64,000 bases of DNA from Haematobacter massiliensis (GTDB lineage Bacteria; Pseudomonadota; Alphaproteobacteria; Rhodobacterales; Rhodobacteraceae). The notes beneath the pieces were generated by a model that was given only the letters and a program-made list of their open reading frames with translations, did no database searches and had not been told where the DNA came from. Both the position numbers and the translations under genes were made by a program. Within the stretch, counting starts at the first letter, position 1; the number at the start of each line of letters is the position of its first letter. This document shows positions 17,436 to 27,968 of this stretch, in pieces. The stretch is taken from the NCBI RefSeq assembly GCF_000740795.1, contig NZ_JGYG01000003.1:310001-374000 (forward strand). The letters run 5' to 3'.

Positions 17436-18211
17436 GGCATGCCGAACGGCGCGGAGAGGAACTGGCCGAACCGCCCGATCCAGACACCCAGCATAACGGG
17501 CGCAAGCAAGGCCAGAAGCACGATGCCGCCAAGAACCTGCGCAGGCGCGCCGACCAGAGACACCATGAGCGACGGCATCGCGCGGTTGATCGCCCCGATC
17601 GCAAGGTTGTAGAGCGTGCCGCCGATCACGAAGGGCAGGGCAAGCGAAAAGGCCAGCCCGAAGCTTTCCGCGATCAACGCCACTCCCCAGCGTGTCATCT
17701 CCGCCGCGACAGGACGGCCCCCCGCGGGCAGCAGATCATAGGACAGGATGAGATACTCCGCGAAGCGCACGTGAAGTCCGATAGTAACGGCGAGAGCCAG
17801 ACCAGCAACGGTCAGCAGATGTGAGACGACGGGCTGCGGCTCCCCCACCGTGCCGAACATCTGAGCCAGGGAGATCGCCTGCGCGATGATCGCACCCGCC
17901 GTTTGCAGGGCGAAAACAAAGACCCGCAGCGCCGCGCCAAGCGCGAGACCGATCAGCGTCTCCGTCAGCAGCGGCAGACCGAGAAGAGCCTCTTCGGTCG
18001 CAATCGGTGCGACCTTGTCGGCGACGGGGGGCAGAACGATCGCCGTAAAGGCCAATGCCAGCGCCAGGCGAATGCGGACCGGCACCGTCTGCTCGCCGAA
18101 GGCGGGCAGCAGCGCCATGGCGGCGCCCACGCGGAGGAAGACGGCAAAACCGGCGAGAAACGTTTCGCGAAGGTCGATAACCAGGTCCAGGAGGCCAGCG
18201 TCCAGTGTCAT
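17432..18211 (-). CDS. fliR: Flagellar export gate protein FliR
   Basis: 259 residues, six predicted membrane helices, usual FliR length. FliR forms the export gate with FliP and FliQ. Conserved features include an N-terminal FLRVGAAMALLPAFGEQTVPVRIRLALA segment and the loop SLAQMFGTVGEPQPVVSHLLTVAGLAL. Its start overlaps the flhA end by four bases and its end overlaps flhB by four bases. Confidence 0.95.
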   Translation of the reverse strand: MTLDAGLLDLVIDLRETFLAGFAVFLRVGAAMALLPAFGEQTVPVRIRLALALAFTAIVLPPVADKVAPIATEEALLGLPLLTETLIGLALGAALRVFVFALQTAGAIIAQAISLAQMFGTVGEPQPVVSHLLTVAGLALAVTIGLHVRFAEYLILSYDLLPAGGRPVAAEMTRWGVALIAESFGLAFSLALPFVIGGTLYNLAIGAINRAMPSLMVSLVGAPAQVLGGIVLLALLAPVMLGVWIGRFGQFLSAPFGMP

Positions 18212-20295
18212 GCCGGAACCTGCCCGACGAGCGAGGGGCGGGCATCAAAACCGATCTCGTCGAACGACAGGACGGGCGCGGTGAGGCCCCGGGCGCTCAT
18301 CACCGTGCGCAGGAACCGCCGCCGCAGCGGCGAGGTGATGACGGCGGCATGTACCCCCGTCTCCCCCGCCCGCGCCAGCTTTTCCGCGATGCCATTGGCG
18401 AGCCGGTTGAACAGATCGGGCGGCAGCGCCACCTGCCCTCCCACACCGCCCAGCTCATAGGTTGAAAAGCTCTGCTCCCACTCCGGTGCAAGCTGCACGA
18501 GCGGTATGGTCCCGTCGGGACGACGCAACTCGGCCACCAGCTGAAACCCCAGGCGCTGGCGGACGTATTCGCAGACCGCCTCGGCATTCGGCAATACAGG
18601 TCTCGCCTCGGCTATTGTCTCGAGGATTACCGGCATGTTGCGGATGGAAACGCGCTCCTCCAGAAGAAGCCTGAGGACGGAAAGCAGCAGGTCCATCGGC
18701 ACCCGTTCGGGGATCAGTTCATCTATCAATCGACGGTTCGCCTCCGCCCGCGTGCTGTCGGAAAGGTTGGTCATCTCGTCCAGCACCCGACGCAGTTGAC
18801 GAAGCGTCAGCAGGCGACCGAAGTTCCGCTTGATGACCTCCAGCATGTGGGTCGCAAGGACTTCCGGCGGAGAGACGACCGTAGCGCCGGCGATGGCGGC
18901 TTCCTCCTGCCGGGAGGGCAGAAGCCAGCGGGCCGGGGCACCATAGACCGGCTCCCGCACATCATCCCCGGCCGGCATCAGCGCCTCCTCCGAGCCGCCG
19001 GGCATCAGGGCCAGGATCCTGTCCGCCTCCAGCCGATCCGCTGCCTGCTCCACGCCCTGGATGCGGATGCGATAGCCGCCGGGGGGCAGCGTCGCATCAT
19101 CCGTCAGCCGGATCTCCGGCAGGATCAACCCGAAGGTCGCGGCGACATGGCGGCGCATGTTGCCGATCCGCGCATCCAGTCCGGAAGCGGGGTCGAGCAC
19201 CATGGAGATCAGCGTGGGAGAGAATTCGACATGGATGTCGTCAAGTTCCAGGATATCGCCCAGAGACTTCTCTGCCGGCTTCTCAATGATCGCTGGTCCC
19301 TGAGCCGGTTCCGCGGCCCGCCTCTCCCGCCGAAAGCCGATCCAGGCGCAAAGGCCAAGCAGCATGGCCCCCGCCATGAAGGGCAGAAACGGCATGCCGG
19401 GAACAAGGGCGAAGAATGCCATCAACCCGCCCACGGTGGCGAGAGCGGCGGGGTAGCGCCCGAGTTGGCCGAAGAAATCGAGGTTGACCGCACCCTTGGA
19501 GCCGCCGCGCGAGAGCAGCAGTGCGGCGGCGACGGACACGATCACCGCAGGGATCTGCGACACCAGGCCGTCGCCCACCGTCAGGATCGCATAGGTCCGA
19601 AACGCGCCGCCGACATCCATGCCGTGAAGGCCGATGCCGACGGCCAGCCCCACGCAGATGTTCAGAAGCGTGATGATGAGGCCCGCGACCGCATCACCCT
19701 TCACGAATTTCGAGGCCCCGTCGAGCGAGCCGAAGAACGTGGTCTCCGCAAGTTCCCGTTCCCGCCGCGCCTTGGCCTCCGCATGGTCAATGGCGCCCGC
19801 CGCCATGTCGCTGTCGATGGCGAGCTGCTTGCCCGGCATCCCGTCGAGCGCGAAACGCGCGCCCACCTCCGCCATGCGGCCTGCACCTTTGGTGATGACC
19901 ATGAAGTTGACGATCATCAGCACACAGAAGATCACCACGCCCAGAAAGACGTTTCCGCCCATCACGAACATGGCGAAGCCCTCGATCACGTGGCCAGCCG
20001 CCGCCGTGCCGGTATGACCCTGACCGATGATGAGCTTGGTCGAGGAGACGTTGAGCGAAAGCCGCAGCAGAAGCGTTGCCAGCAGGATCGTCGGGAAGGC
20101 GGAGAAGTCGAGCGGCCGTTCGATGAACAGCGTGATGGTGAAGATCAGGATCGCCAACGCGAACGAGGCTGCCAGCCCGATGTCCAGCACGAAGGCCGGC
20201 ACCGGCAACACCATCATCACGATCACCGCCATAAGGGCGACGGCAAGCAGGACGGTGGGATGAAAGAGGAGCTTGAGGTCGAATCTCGCCGGCAT
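18208..20295 (-). CDS. flhA: Flagellar export gate protein FlhA
   Basis: 695 residues: about eight N-terminal membrane helices (to ~residue 310), then the cytoplasmic ring domain that binds export chaperones. The FHIPEP-family signature around TKGAGRMAEVGARFALDGMPGKQLAIDSDM is clear, as is the Asp/Arg-containing loop after it. It is preceded by the lytic transglycosylase gene with only a three-base gap and followed by fliR and flhB. Confidence 0.97.
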   Translation of the reverse strand: MPARFDLKLLFHPTVLLAVALMAVIVMMVLPVPAFVLDIGLAASFALAILIFTITLFIERPLDFSAFPTILLATLLLRLSLNVSSTKLIIGQGHTGTAAAGHVIEGFAMFVMGGNVFLGVVIFCVLMIVNFMVITKGAGRMAEVGARFALDGMPGKQLAIDSDMAAGAIDHAEAKARRERELAETTFFGSLDGASKFVKGDAVAGLIITLLNICVGLAVGIGLHGMDVGGAFRTYAILTVGDGLVSQIPAVIVSVAAALLLSRGGSKGAVNLDFFGQLGRYPAALATVGGLMAFFALVPGMPFLPFMAGAMLLGLCAWIGFRRERRAAEPAQGPAIIEKPAEKSLGDILELDDIHVEFSPTLISMVLDPASGLDARIGNMRRHVAATFGLILPEIRLTDDATLPPGGYRIRIQGVEQAADRLEADRILALMPGGSEEALMPAGDDVREPVYGAPARWLLPSRQEEAAIAGATVVSPPEVLATHMLEVIKRNFGRLLTLRQLRRVLDEMTNLSDSTRAEANRRLIDELIPERVPMDLLLSVLRLLLEERVSIRNMPVILETIAEARPVLPNAEAVCEYVRQRLGFQLVAELRRPDGTIPLVQLAPEWEQSFSTYELGGVGGQVALPPDLFNRLANGIAEKLARAGETGVHAAVITSPLRRRFLRTVMSARGLTAPVLSFDEIGFDARPSLVGQVPA

Positions 20296-20298
20296 GGC

Positions 20299-21003
20299 TC
20301 ACTCCTGCGAGGGCGGGCCGATCAGCGGCCGGGAGGAGGGCGCGGAACCGGGAAACAGGGAGCCGCGCCGCCCGCGCTCACCCGCCTGCAGCAGCGGGAA
20401 CAGGTTCTGCCGGGCAACCGGCTCTCCGCCGTTCATGGCGAGCACGATATCCGGAATGTCGGGGATGCCGTCCTCCTCCGCCAGACCGGCGTGGATACTG
20501 TCGAACCGGGCGCGGTAGCGCGCAGCATATTCGGGCGTGCGGGAGTGAAACGCGCCCGCGGCCGCACTCCATGATCCGAATTCCCCGTACAGGTCCGACA
20601 GGAAGCGTGCAGCATAGAGCGCGTTGCCGAGAGGATCGAACATCTCCTCCACCGTCTCGAACGCATCGCCGTGCCAGCGGTAGTTGATCTGGAAACAGCC
20701 GACATCGAAGGATCGCGCCCCACGGGCGAACTCCTGCCGGACATAGGCGAGCGCTGCCTCCGGCGTGTCGAACCAGCGCCCCTCCCCCTCCATATTGACG
20801 GTCCAGGGCCATGACTGAAACCGCCCGCCCTGCCGCCTGCCGGTTTCCGTGAGGGAAATCGCGCGGAGCACGGAGGCGGGAACGCCGCTCTCCCGCGCCG
20901 CCATCAGTGCCGCGCGTTCACAGACCGTCGCCGGATCGGCAACGGGAAGCGCGGCAACAGGCGCTGCAAGCAGGAGCATCAGGGAAAGAAGAAAGCGCGC
21001 CAT
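20299..21003 (-). CDS. Secreted lytic transglycosylase (SLT domain)
   Basis: 234 residues with a signal peptide (residues 1-~19, ending AALP). The catalytic Glu is E53 in AISLTETGR, followed by FDVGCFQINYRWHG and NALYAARFLSDLY, typical of family 1 lytic transglycosylases, which cleave the MurNAc-GlcNAc bond. As first gene of the flhA operon it probably opens the peptidoglycan so the flagellar rod can pass, the role FlgJ has in enterobacteria. No FlgJ rod-capping domain is present. The last ~40 residues are low-complexity. Confidence 0.88.
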   Translation of the reverse strand: MARFLLSLMLLLAAPVAALPVADPATVCERAALMAARESGVPASVLRAISLTETGRRQGGRFQSWPWTVNMEGEGRWFDTPEAALAYVRQEFARGARSFDVGCFQINYRWHGDAFETVEEMFDPLGNALYAARFLSDLYGEFGSWSAAAGAFHSRTPEYAARYRARFDSIHAGLAEEDGIPDIPDIVLAMNGGEPVARQNLFPLLQAGERGRRGSLFPGSAPSSRPLIGPPSQE

Positions 21004-21117
21004 GGATCCCGCCCGATTGGGGTTCTGGGATCACGCTAGGGGAAGTTCCTTGAGATTCGGTAACCACCCCGGAAGAAAACGCGGCCCCCCTGCGAGGAGC
21101 CGCGGGAAAGGCGGGCC

Positions 21118-22140
21118 TCAGCCCTTCTTCAGAACCCGGTTGCCCAGCGTTTCCGCGATCTGAACGGCGTTCAGCGCGGCGCCCTTGCGCAGGTTGTCCG
21201 AGACGCACCAGAGGTTGATGCCGTTCTCGATGGTCGAATCCTGCCGGATGCGGCTGATATAGGTGGCATATTCGCCAACCGATTCGATCGGCGTGATGTA
21301 GCCACCCGGCTCCCGCTTGTCGACGACGAGAATCCCCGGCGCTTCGCGGAGAATGTCGCGCGCCTCGTCCTCGTCGAGGAATTCCTCGAACTCGATATTG
21401 ATCGACTCGGAATGGCCGACGAATACCGGAACCCGCACGCAGGTCGCCGTCACCCGCACCTTCGGATCGAGGATCTTCTTGGTTTCCGCCACCATCTTCC
21501 ACTCTTCCTTGGTGGTGCCGTCTTCCATGAAGACGTCGATATGGGGGATGACGTTGAAGGCGATCTGCTTGGTGAATTTCGACGGCGCCACTTCCTGACC
21601 GGGGACATAGAGGCCCTTGGTCTGGTCCCAGAGCTCGTCAATGCCCGCCTTGCCCGCGCCGGAAACCGACTGGTAGGTGGAAACCACGACCCGCTTGATC
21701 CGCGCCCGGTCATGGAGCGGTTTCAGCGCCACGACCATCTGCGCGGTAGAGCAGTTGGGGTTGGCGATGATCATCTTGTTGCGGTAGTCCTCCACCGCCT
21801 CCGGGTTCACCTCCGGCACGACCAGCGGAACCTCCGGATCGTAGCGGTAGAGCGAGGAGTTGTCGATCACGACGCAGCCCGCCGCAGCCGCCCGCGGCGC
21901 GTAGATCTTGGTTGCATCCGAACCGATGGCGAAGAGCGCGATGTCCCAGCCCTCGAAATCGAACGTGTCGAGATCCTTCGTCTTGAGCGTCTTGTCCCCG
22001 AAGCTGACCTCCGTTCCCAGCGACTTGCGCGAGGCAAGCGCGGTAATCTCGTCGATGGGGAACTCCCGCTCGGCGAGGATGTTCAGCATTTCGCGGCCCA
22101 CGTTACCGGTGGCGCCCGCGACGACGACCCTGTAGCCCAT
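21118..22140 (-). CDS. asd: Aspartate-semialdehyde dehydrogenase
   Basis: 340 residues, normal length. It reduces aspartyl phosphate with NADPH to aspartate semialdehyde, the branch point for lysine/diaminopimelate, methionine and threonine. GATGNVG (9-15) is the NADP loop, and the catalytic cysteine is C130 in NPNCSTAQM. Substrate-binding VRVPVFVGHSESINIEFE follows in the C-terminal half. It stands alone, with ~110-base gaps on one side and the peptide transporter operon upstream. Confidence 0.96.
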   Translation of the reverse strand: MGYRVVVAGATGNVGREMLNILAEREFPIDEITALASRKSLGTEVSFGDKTLKTKDLDTFDFEGWDIALFAIGSDATKIYAPRAAAAGCVVIDNSSLYRYDPEVPLVVPEVNPEAVEDYRNKMIIANPNCSTAQMVVALKPLHDRARIKRVVVSTYQSVSGAGKAGIDELWDQTKGLYVPGQEVAPSKFTKQIAFNVIPHIDVFMEDGTTKEEWKMVAETKKILDPKVRVTATCVRVPVFVGHSESINIEFEEFLDEDEARDILREAPGILVVDKREPGGYITPIESVGEYATYISRIRQDSTIENGINLWCVSDNLRKGAALNAVQIAETLGNRVLKKG

Positions 22141-22178
22141 CCGGACCTCCTGTCTGTCAAGGGACGCGGTCCCTTAGC

Positions 22179-23855
22179 CTAAAGGGGGGCAGGTGGAAAG
22201 GGCTTTGGTGGTTCCGGCAGCGATTCCGGCGGCCCTGTGTCGGCCACGGGAGGCGCATCCTCCGCCGACATGTTGAGCGCGGCGGCCATGAGCGCGCGGG
22301 TGTAATCGGTCTTTGGCGCGGCGAAGATCTCCGCCGCAGGGCCCTCTTCCACCACATCGCCCGCGCGCATGACCATGACCTTGTGCGACAGCGCCCGCAC
22401 CACCCGCAGGTCATGGCTGATGAACAGATAGGCGAGCCGGTGCTTCTGCTGCAAGCCGCGCAGAAGATCGACGATCTGCACCTGCACCGTCATGTCGAGC
22501 GCGGAGGTCGGCTCATCCAGCACGACGAGGCGGGGCCGCAGGATCATGGCACGGGCAATGGCGATCCGCTGCCGCTGACCACCGGAGAATTCGTGCGGAT
22601 AGCGATACATGGATTCAGGGGGAAGGCCGACCTCCGCCATGATTTCCGCCACGCGGCGATGGCGCTCCGCCGTGGAGAGGTCACCATGCACGCCCAGCCC
22701 TTCGGAGATGATCTGCTCCACTGTCATGCGGGGGGAGAGGCTGCCGTAAGGATCCTGAAAGACGATCTGCATGTCGCGGCGTACCGCCCGCATCTGCCGT
22801 GATCGCCAGCCCTGGATGTCGCGCCCCAGAAACACGATGGGCCCCTCAGAGGAGATGAGCCGCAGGATGGCGAGGGCAAGCGTCGTCTTGCCGGAACCGG
22901 ATTCGCCCACCACCCCGAGCGTCTCGCCCTCGCGGACGGAAAGGCTGGCGCTGTTGACGGCCTTCACATGGCCGGTGACCTTGCGGAGGAAGCCCCGATG
23001 GATCGGAAACCAGACGCGGAGGGCATCGGTCCTCAGCAGTTCCTCGGCCCCCTCCGGCACCGGGGCCGGGCGCCCCTTCGGCTCGGCGGCGAGGAGCTTC
23101 CGCGTATAGGGATGCTGCGGATCGCCAAACACCGCCCCCGTGGGGCCGGTCTCCACGATCTCGCCATCCTTCATCACGCAGACCCGGTCCGCGATCCGCC
23201 GCACGATGCCGAGGTCATGGGTGATGAACAGCATGCTCAACCCCTCCTCGCGCTTCAACTCCGCCAGAAGATCGAGGATCTGCGCCTGGATCGTCACGTC
23301 GAGGGCGGTCGTCGGCTCGTCCGCGATGAGCAGCTCCGGACCGTTGGCGAGCGCCATGGCGATCATCACGCGTTGCCGCTGGCCGCCTGAGAGCTGGTGG
23401 GGATAGGCATTCAGCCGGCTCTCCGCATCGCGAATACCGACCTTGCGCAGAAGTTCCAGCACGCGCGCCCGGGCGGCGGCGCCAGAGAGGTTCTGGTGGA
23501 GGGACAGGCTCTCCATGATCTGCTTTTCGATGGTATGCAGCGGGTTCAGCGATGTCATCGGCTCCTGAAAGATGAAGCTGATGTCGTTGCCCCGCACATC
23601 CCGCAACTTCGCCTCGGACGCGCCGCGGAGTTCCTCGCCCTTGTAGCGGATGCTGCCCGTCACTTCCGCGCTGTCCGGCAGGAGAGAGACGGTGGAAAGC
23701 GCGGTGACCGACTTGCCCGAACCGGATTCCCCCACCAGCGCCACCGTCTCCCCCCGGCCCACGGTGTAGGAGACGCCGCGCACGGCCTCATGCACGCGTC
23801 CGTCCTGCACGAAACGGACATGAAGATCGCGGACGTCGAGGACGGGATCGCTCAC
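22179..23855 (-). CDS. yejF: Peptide ABC transporter, fused double ATPase (YejF type)
   Basis: 558 residues containing two complete ABC ATPase domains in tandem. Walker A motifs GESGSGKS and GESGSGKT open each half, with signature motifs LSGGQRQR and FSGGQRQR and Walker B sequences [12 protein letters not shown] and [12 protein letters not shown]. The second half has the extended C-terminal oligopeptide/dipeptide-type region. It powers uptake by the YejB/YejE permeases. Its start overlaps yejE by four bases. Such fused ATPases are typical of the Yej system. Confidence 0.93.
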   Translation of the reverse strand: MSDPVLDVRDLHVRFVQDGRVHEAVRGVSYTVGRGETVALVGESGSGKSVTALSTVSLLPDSAEVTGSIRYKGEELRGASEAKLRDVRGNDISFIFQEPMTSLNPLHTIEKQIMESLSLHQNLSGAAARARVLELLRKVGIRDAESRLNAYPHQLSGGQRQRVMIAMALANGPELLIADEPTTALDVTIQAQILDLLAELKREEGLSMLFITHDLGIVRRIADRVCVMKDGEIVETGPTGAVFGDPQHPYTRKLLAAEPKGRPAPVPEGAEELLRTDALRVWFPIHRGFLRKVTGHVKAVNSASLSVREGETLGVVGESGSGKTTLALAILRLISSEGPIVFLGRDIQGWRSRQMRAVRRDMQIVFQDPYGSLSPRMTVEQIISEGLGVHGDLSTAERHRRVAEIMAEVGLPPESMYRYPHEFSGGQRQRIAIARAMILRPRLVVLDEPTSALDMTVQVQIVDLLRGLQQKHRLAYLFISHDLRVVRALSHKVMVMRAGDVVEEGPAAEIFAAPKTDYTRALMAAALNMSAEDAPPVADTGPPESLPEPPKPFPPAPL

Positions 23856-24961
23856 CGGAAGGTCTTTCTGGGGTCGAAGGCATCCCGCACCCCTTCAAAG
23901 ATGAAGATGAGCAGGGACAGCATGATCGCGAAGGTGAAGAAGGCGGTGAAGGCGAGCCACGGCGCCTGAAGGTTGTCCTTGGCCTGCTGGGTCAACTCGC
24001 CGAGTGACGGATAGGAGGAAGGCAGTCCGAAGCCCAGAAAGTCCAGCGCGGCCAGCGACCCGATGGTGCCCGTGATGATGAAGGGCAGCATGGTCACGGT
24101 CGCCACCATGGCATTCGGCAGCACATGGCGGAACATGATCTTGCCGTCGGATACGCCAAGCGCGCGGGCCGCCCGGACATATTCGAAGTTCCGCGCCCGC
24201 AGGAACTCCGCCCGGACGACACCCACCAGTGCCGTCCAGCCGAAGGCCGTCATCAGAAGGACGAGCAGCCAGAAGTTCATCTGCCAGATCGCGCCCACGA
24301 TGATGATGATGTAAAGGCTTGGCGTTGCCCCCCAGATCTCGATGATCCGCTGGAAACTCAGGTCGATCCAGCCGCCGAAATAGCCCTGTACGGCGCCGGA
24401 GGCGATGCCGATCACCGTGGTGGCGAGGGTCACCACCAGCGCGAATACGACCGACAGCCGGAAGCCGTAGATCACCCGGGCGAGGACATCCCGCGCCGTA
24501 TCGTCGGTGCCCAGCCAGTGCTGGGCGTCGGGCGCGGAGGGGGCGGTGCCCTGAATGTCGTTCACGGTGTTGTAGCTGTAGGGAATGAACGGCCAGATCA
24601 TCCAACCTGTCTGCACGGGCGCGCCGCCGACGGTGCCGGTGGCACGAGCCTCCTCCATCGTGGCGGCCGGGTCGTCCCAACAGGCTTCCGAGCCGCCGGC
24701 CGCGATCAGACACTGCACTTCCGGGTCGCGGTAGACGGCCTCGGTCGCGAAGTCGCCGCCGAAGGTCGTCTCCGGATAAAAGCGCATCACCGGCACAAAA
24801 AGCTCCCCCCGGTAGCTCACCAGAAGGGGTTTGTCGTTTGCCACGAACTCCGCGAACAGCGCGATGAGAAACAGGACGGAAAAGATCACCAGCGACCAGG
24901 CGGCACGCCGGTTGGCCCGGAAGGTCCGCCAGCGGCGGCGGGTCAGCTCTGAGATTGCCAT
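23852..24961 (-). CDS. yejE: Peptide ABC transporter permease YejE
   Basis: About 369 residues. An N-terminal helix and a large periplasmic loop (about residues 45-150) precede the binding-protein-dependent transport domain with five helices and the EAA-type loop around RARNFEYVRAARALGVSDGKIMFRHVLPNA. The long first loop is characteristic of YejE compared with DppC/OppC. The ATG at 24961 is used here; a GTG one codon earlier (24964), directly abutting the yejB stop, is equally possible. Confidence 0.92.
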   Translation of the reverse strand: MAISELTRRRWRTFRANRRAAWSLVIFSVLFLIALFAEFVANDKPLLVSYRGELFVPVMRFYPETTFGGDFATEAVYRDPEVQCLIAAGGSEACWDDPAATMEEARATGTVGGAPVQTGWMIWPFIPYSYNTVNDIQGTAPSAPDAQHWLGTDDTARDVLARVIYGFRLSVVFALVVTLATTVIGIASGAVQGYFGGWIDLSFQRIIEIWGATPSLYIIIIVGAIWQMNFWLLVLLMTAFGWTALVGVVRAEFLRARNFEYVRAARALGVSDGKIMFRHVLPNAMVATVTMLPFIITGTIGSLAALDFLGFGLPSSYPSLGELTQQAKDNLQAPWLAFTAFFTFAIMLSLLIFIFEGVRDAFDPRKTFR

Positions 24962-24964
24962 CAC

Positions 24965-26065
24965 TCAGGTCTCACGCGATTCGAAGTCGATGCGGGGGTC
25001 GATCCAGACATAGGTCAGGTCCGACAGCAGCCCAAGGATCAGCCCGATCAGCCCGAAGACATAGAGCGTGGCGAACATGACCGGATAGTCCCGCGACACC
25101 GCCGCCTCGAACCCCAGCCGTCCCAGCCCGTCGAGCGAGAAGATCGTCTCGATGATGAGGCTGCCGCCGAAGAAAACCGATACGAACAGCGCCGGGAAGC
25201 CCGCGATCACGATCAGCATCGCGTTGCGGAACACGTGGCCATAAAGCACCCGTTGCTCCGGGAGACCCTTGGCCCGTGCCGTCATGACATACTGCTTCTT
25301 GATCTCGTCCAGGAAGGAGTTCTTCGTCAGCAAGGTAAGCGTGGCGAAGCTGGAGATGGTGGAGGCGATGACCGGCAGCGTGATGTGCCACAGGTAGTCC
25401 AGTATCTTGCCGATGGGCGAAAGCTGATCCCAGTTGTCCGAGGTCAACCCACGGAGCGGAAACCACTGCCAGTAGGAGCCACCCGCGAACAGCACGAGCA
25501 GAAGCACCGCGAACAGGAAGCCCGGAATCGCATAGCCCACGATGATAAGGCCGGATGTCCAGGTATCGAAGGCCGTGCCGTCCTTCACCGCCTTGCGGAT
25601 GCCGAGCGGGATGGAAATGAGATAGGCGAGCAGCGTCGACCACAGGCCCAGGGAGATCGAGACCGGCATCTTCTCCAGCACCAGATCGACCACGGAGATG
25701 GAGCGGAAGTAGCTCTCTCCGAAATCGAAGCGCAGATAGGACCACATCATGTCCAGAAACCGCTGGAGCGGCGGCTTGTCGAAGCCGAACTGCTTTTCCA
25801 GATCGGCGATGAAGTCAGGGGGCAGGCCCCGCGCGCCCAGGTAGCGGTCGTCCCCCCCGGCATTGCCCGCCGAAAGCTGCCCCGCCCCGGCATCACCGCT
25901 GCCGCCGGAGATGGAGGAGAACACGTCCCCCCCGCCCCTGACCTGCGCGATGATCTGCTCGATCGGGCCGCCGGGTACGAACTGCACCAGCGTGAAGTTG
26001 ATGACCATGATCCCGATGAGTGTCGGGATCATCAGCAGGAGGCGGCGAAGGATATAGGCGGCCAT
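24965..26065 (-). CDS. yejB: Peptide ABC transporter permease YejB
   Basis: 366 residues, a DppB/OppB-like permease with six helices. The EAA loop is [24 protein letters not shown] Gly/Asp-rich periplasmic insertion (about residues 30-85) separates the first helix from the rest, as in YejB. Its start lies one base from the yejA stop, so the binding-protein, permease and ATPase genes are one operon. Confidence 0.93.
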   Translation of the reverse strand: MAAYILRRLLLMIPTLIGIMVINFTLVQFVPGGPIEQIIAQVRGGGDVFSSISGGSGDAGAGQLSAGNAGGDDRYLGARGLPPDFIADLEKQFGFDKPPLQRFLDMMWSYLRFDFGESYFRSISVVDLVLEKMPVSISLGLWSTLLAYLISIPLGIRKAVKDGTAFDTWTSGLIIVGYAIPGFLFAVLLLVLFAGGSYWQWFPLRGLTSDNWDQLSPIGKILDYLWHITLPVIASTISSFATLTLLTKNSFLDEIKKQYVMTARAKGLPEQRVLYGHVFRNAMLIVIAGFPALFVSVFFGGSLIIETIFSLDGLGRLGFEAAVSRDYPVMFATLYVFGLIGLILGLLSDLTYVWIDPRIDFESRET

Positions 26066-26066
26066 G

Positions 26067-27968
26067 TTATCGAAGCGCGCCCTGAGCTTTCAGCCGGCCA
26101 AGCTTCGCCTCGTCCATCCACCAAAGCCCGTCTCCACGGGAATAGGGCGGCTTTTCGGGCGGCATGCCGAAGACGTCCCAATAGGCCACCAGATACTTGC
26201 CGGAATACCAGTTCGGCACCCAGATCTGCTTGGAGCGGAGCACCCGGTCCAGCGCCTTGGCACGGGCATCCAACTCCTCCCGCGTTTTCGACTGGATGAC
26301 CTTTTCGATCAGAGCATCCACCACCGGGTCAGCCACGCCGGAGAGGTTGGCCGAATCCGGTGTCGCCGCCGCTTCGGAGGAGAAAAGCTGCCGGAGTTCG
26401 ATGGAGGGGCTGAGCGACATGACGAACCGCCCGCTCATGATGTCGTAATCGAAATCCTTCTGCCGCTGCTGCATCTGCGCACTGTCGATCCGCGTCAGGC
26501 GGGCATCCACGCCGATGCGGCCCAGGTTCTGGATATAGGGATTCAGCACCCGGTCCATCGAGGTGCCGTCCTCGATGAATTCCAGCGTCAGCCGCTCGCC
26601 CTTGGCATTCTGGCGCATTCCGCTCGGCCCGACGGACCAGCCCGCCTCGTCCAGAAGCTCCGAGGCGCGGCGGCGGTTTTCCCGGTCGACCTGCTGCTTG
26701 CCCGAAACCGGCGGCTCAAAGGCGGGTGCGGTGAAGATCTCCGGGGGCAGCTTGTCACGGAACTCCTCCAGCACGGCCAGTTCCTCCCCCTCCGGGAGGC
26801 CCTCCGCCTGCATGGGGGAATTCTCGAAGAAACTGTCGGTGCGCTTGTAGAGGCCGTAGAACAGCGTCTCGTTCGTCCATTCGAAGTTGAACATCAGCCC
26901 GATGGCCTCACGCACGCGCGGGTCCTGAAACTTCTCGCGCCGGAGGTTGAACCAGAAGCCCTGCGTACCCGAGGGCGTCGCGTCCTCCAGCTCCTCCCGC
27001 TTCACCCAGCCACGCTCCACCGCGGGAAAGTTGTAGCCTGTCGCCCAGAGCAGGGAGAAGAACTCCTGCTGATAGAGGAACTGCCCGACCTTGAACGCCT
27101 CGAAAGCGGCATTGTTGTCGGCGAAATACTGATACGTGTAGCAGTCGAAGTTCGCCATGCCGATATTCACCGGCAAATCCTTGGCCCAGTAATCGGGGTT
27201 CCGGCAATAGGTGATGGACCGACCGGGCTGTGCATTGCTGACCACGAACTGCCCCGAGCCCACGGGCGGGGTCATCGTGGACTGCGCAAAATCCACGGTG
27301 TCGTAATAGTGCTTGGGCAGGATCGACAGCCCGCCCGCCAGCATCGGCAGATCGCGCGTGGCCGCGCCTTCCTTGAAGGTGAATTTCACCCGGTGGGGGT
27401 CAAGCGCCTCGACATTCTCGATGTCGCGGAGGGAGATGCGATAGGCGGGGGAGCCCTTCTCCAGCAGCACCTTCCAGGTAAAGACCACATCTTCCGCCGT
27501 GATCGGCTGACCGTCGGAGAATGTCGCCTCCGGCCGCATGGTGAAGATCACCCAGGAGCGGTCCTCCGGGTATTCCACGCTCGAAGCCACCAGGCCATAC
27601 GCGGCATCAGGCTCGTCCGGCGCGCCGGAAAGCAGGCTGTCGTACAGCATCGCCAGCCCCTGTGCCGGATTGCCCTTCAGCACGAAGGCGTTCAGGCTGT
27701 CGAAAGTCTGGCTCGCGCCGGTGCCCCGAAAGGTCATCGTGCCGCCTTTGGGTGCTTCGGGGTTCACGAAGTCGAAGTGGCTGAAATCGGCGGGGTATTT
27801 CAGATCGCCGAAGGTGGAGATGCCGTGGGAGGTGATGACCTTCTGTTCCTGAGCCAAGGCCATCGAGGGGCCGAGCGTCAGAAACGGCAGTGTCAGGAGC
27901 AGGATGCGGGAGGAAATCGCAGACGGTTTCCGTTCCGCGATAATAGGTGTCCTCGGGTCAACCGGCAT
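26067..27968 (-). CDS. yejA: Extracellular peptide-binding protein YejA (SBP family 5)
   Basis: 633 residues from the ATG at 27968, preceded by GGAGGGACAGG. A signal peptide (about residues 1-39, ending SMALAQ) directs it to the periplasm. The family-5 solute-binding fold is visible in [41 protein letters not shown] and the C-terminal [20 protein letters not shown]. YejABEF systems import oligopeptides, including antimicrobial peptides and microcin C-type molecules. An in-frame start 17 codons upstream would give an unusually long signal sequence. Confidence 0.93.
   Translation of the reverse strand: MPVDPRTPIIAERKPSAISSRILLLTLPFLTLGPSMALAQEQKVITSHGISTFGDLKYPADFSHFDFVNPEAPKGGTMTFRGTGASQTFDSLNAFVLKGNPAQGLAMLYDSLLSGAPDEPDAAYGLVASSVEYPEDRSWVIFTMRPEATFSDGQPITAEDVVFTWKVLLEKGSPAYRISLRDIENVEALDPHRVKFTFKEGAATRDLPMLAGGLSILPKHYYDTVDFAQSTMTPPVGSGQFVVSNAQPGRSITYCRNPDYWAKDLPVNIGMANFDCYTYQYFADNNAAFEAFKVGQFLYQQEFFSLLWATGYNFPAVERGWVKREELEDATPSGTQGFWFNLRREKFQDPRVREAIGLMFNFEWTNETLFYGLYKRTDSFFENSPMQAEGLPEGEELAVLEEFRDKLPPEIFTAPAFEPPVSGKQQVDRENRRRASELLDEAGWSVGPSGMRQNAKGERLTLEFIEDGTSMDRVLNPYIQNLGRIGVDARLTRIDSAQMQQRQKDFDYDIMSGRFVMSLSPSIELRQLFSSEAAATPDSANLSGVADPVVDALIEKVIQSKTREELDARAKALDRVLRSKQIWVPNWYSGKYLVAYWDVFGMPPEKPPYSRGDGLWWMDEAKLGRLKAQGALR

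Noticed and set aside
18796-20574. Rightward open frame of 592 codons opposite flhA
   Set aside because: His/Asp/Gln-rich antisense reading; flhA is conserved over its full length.
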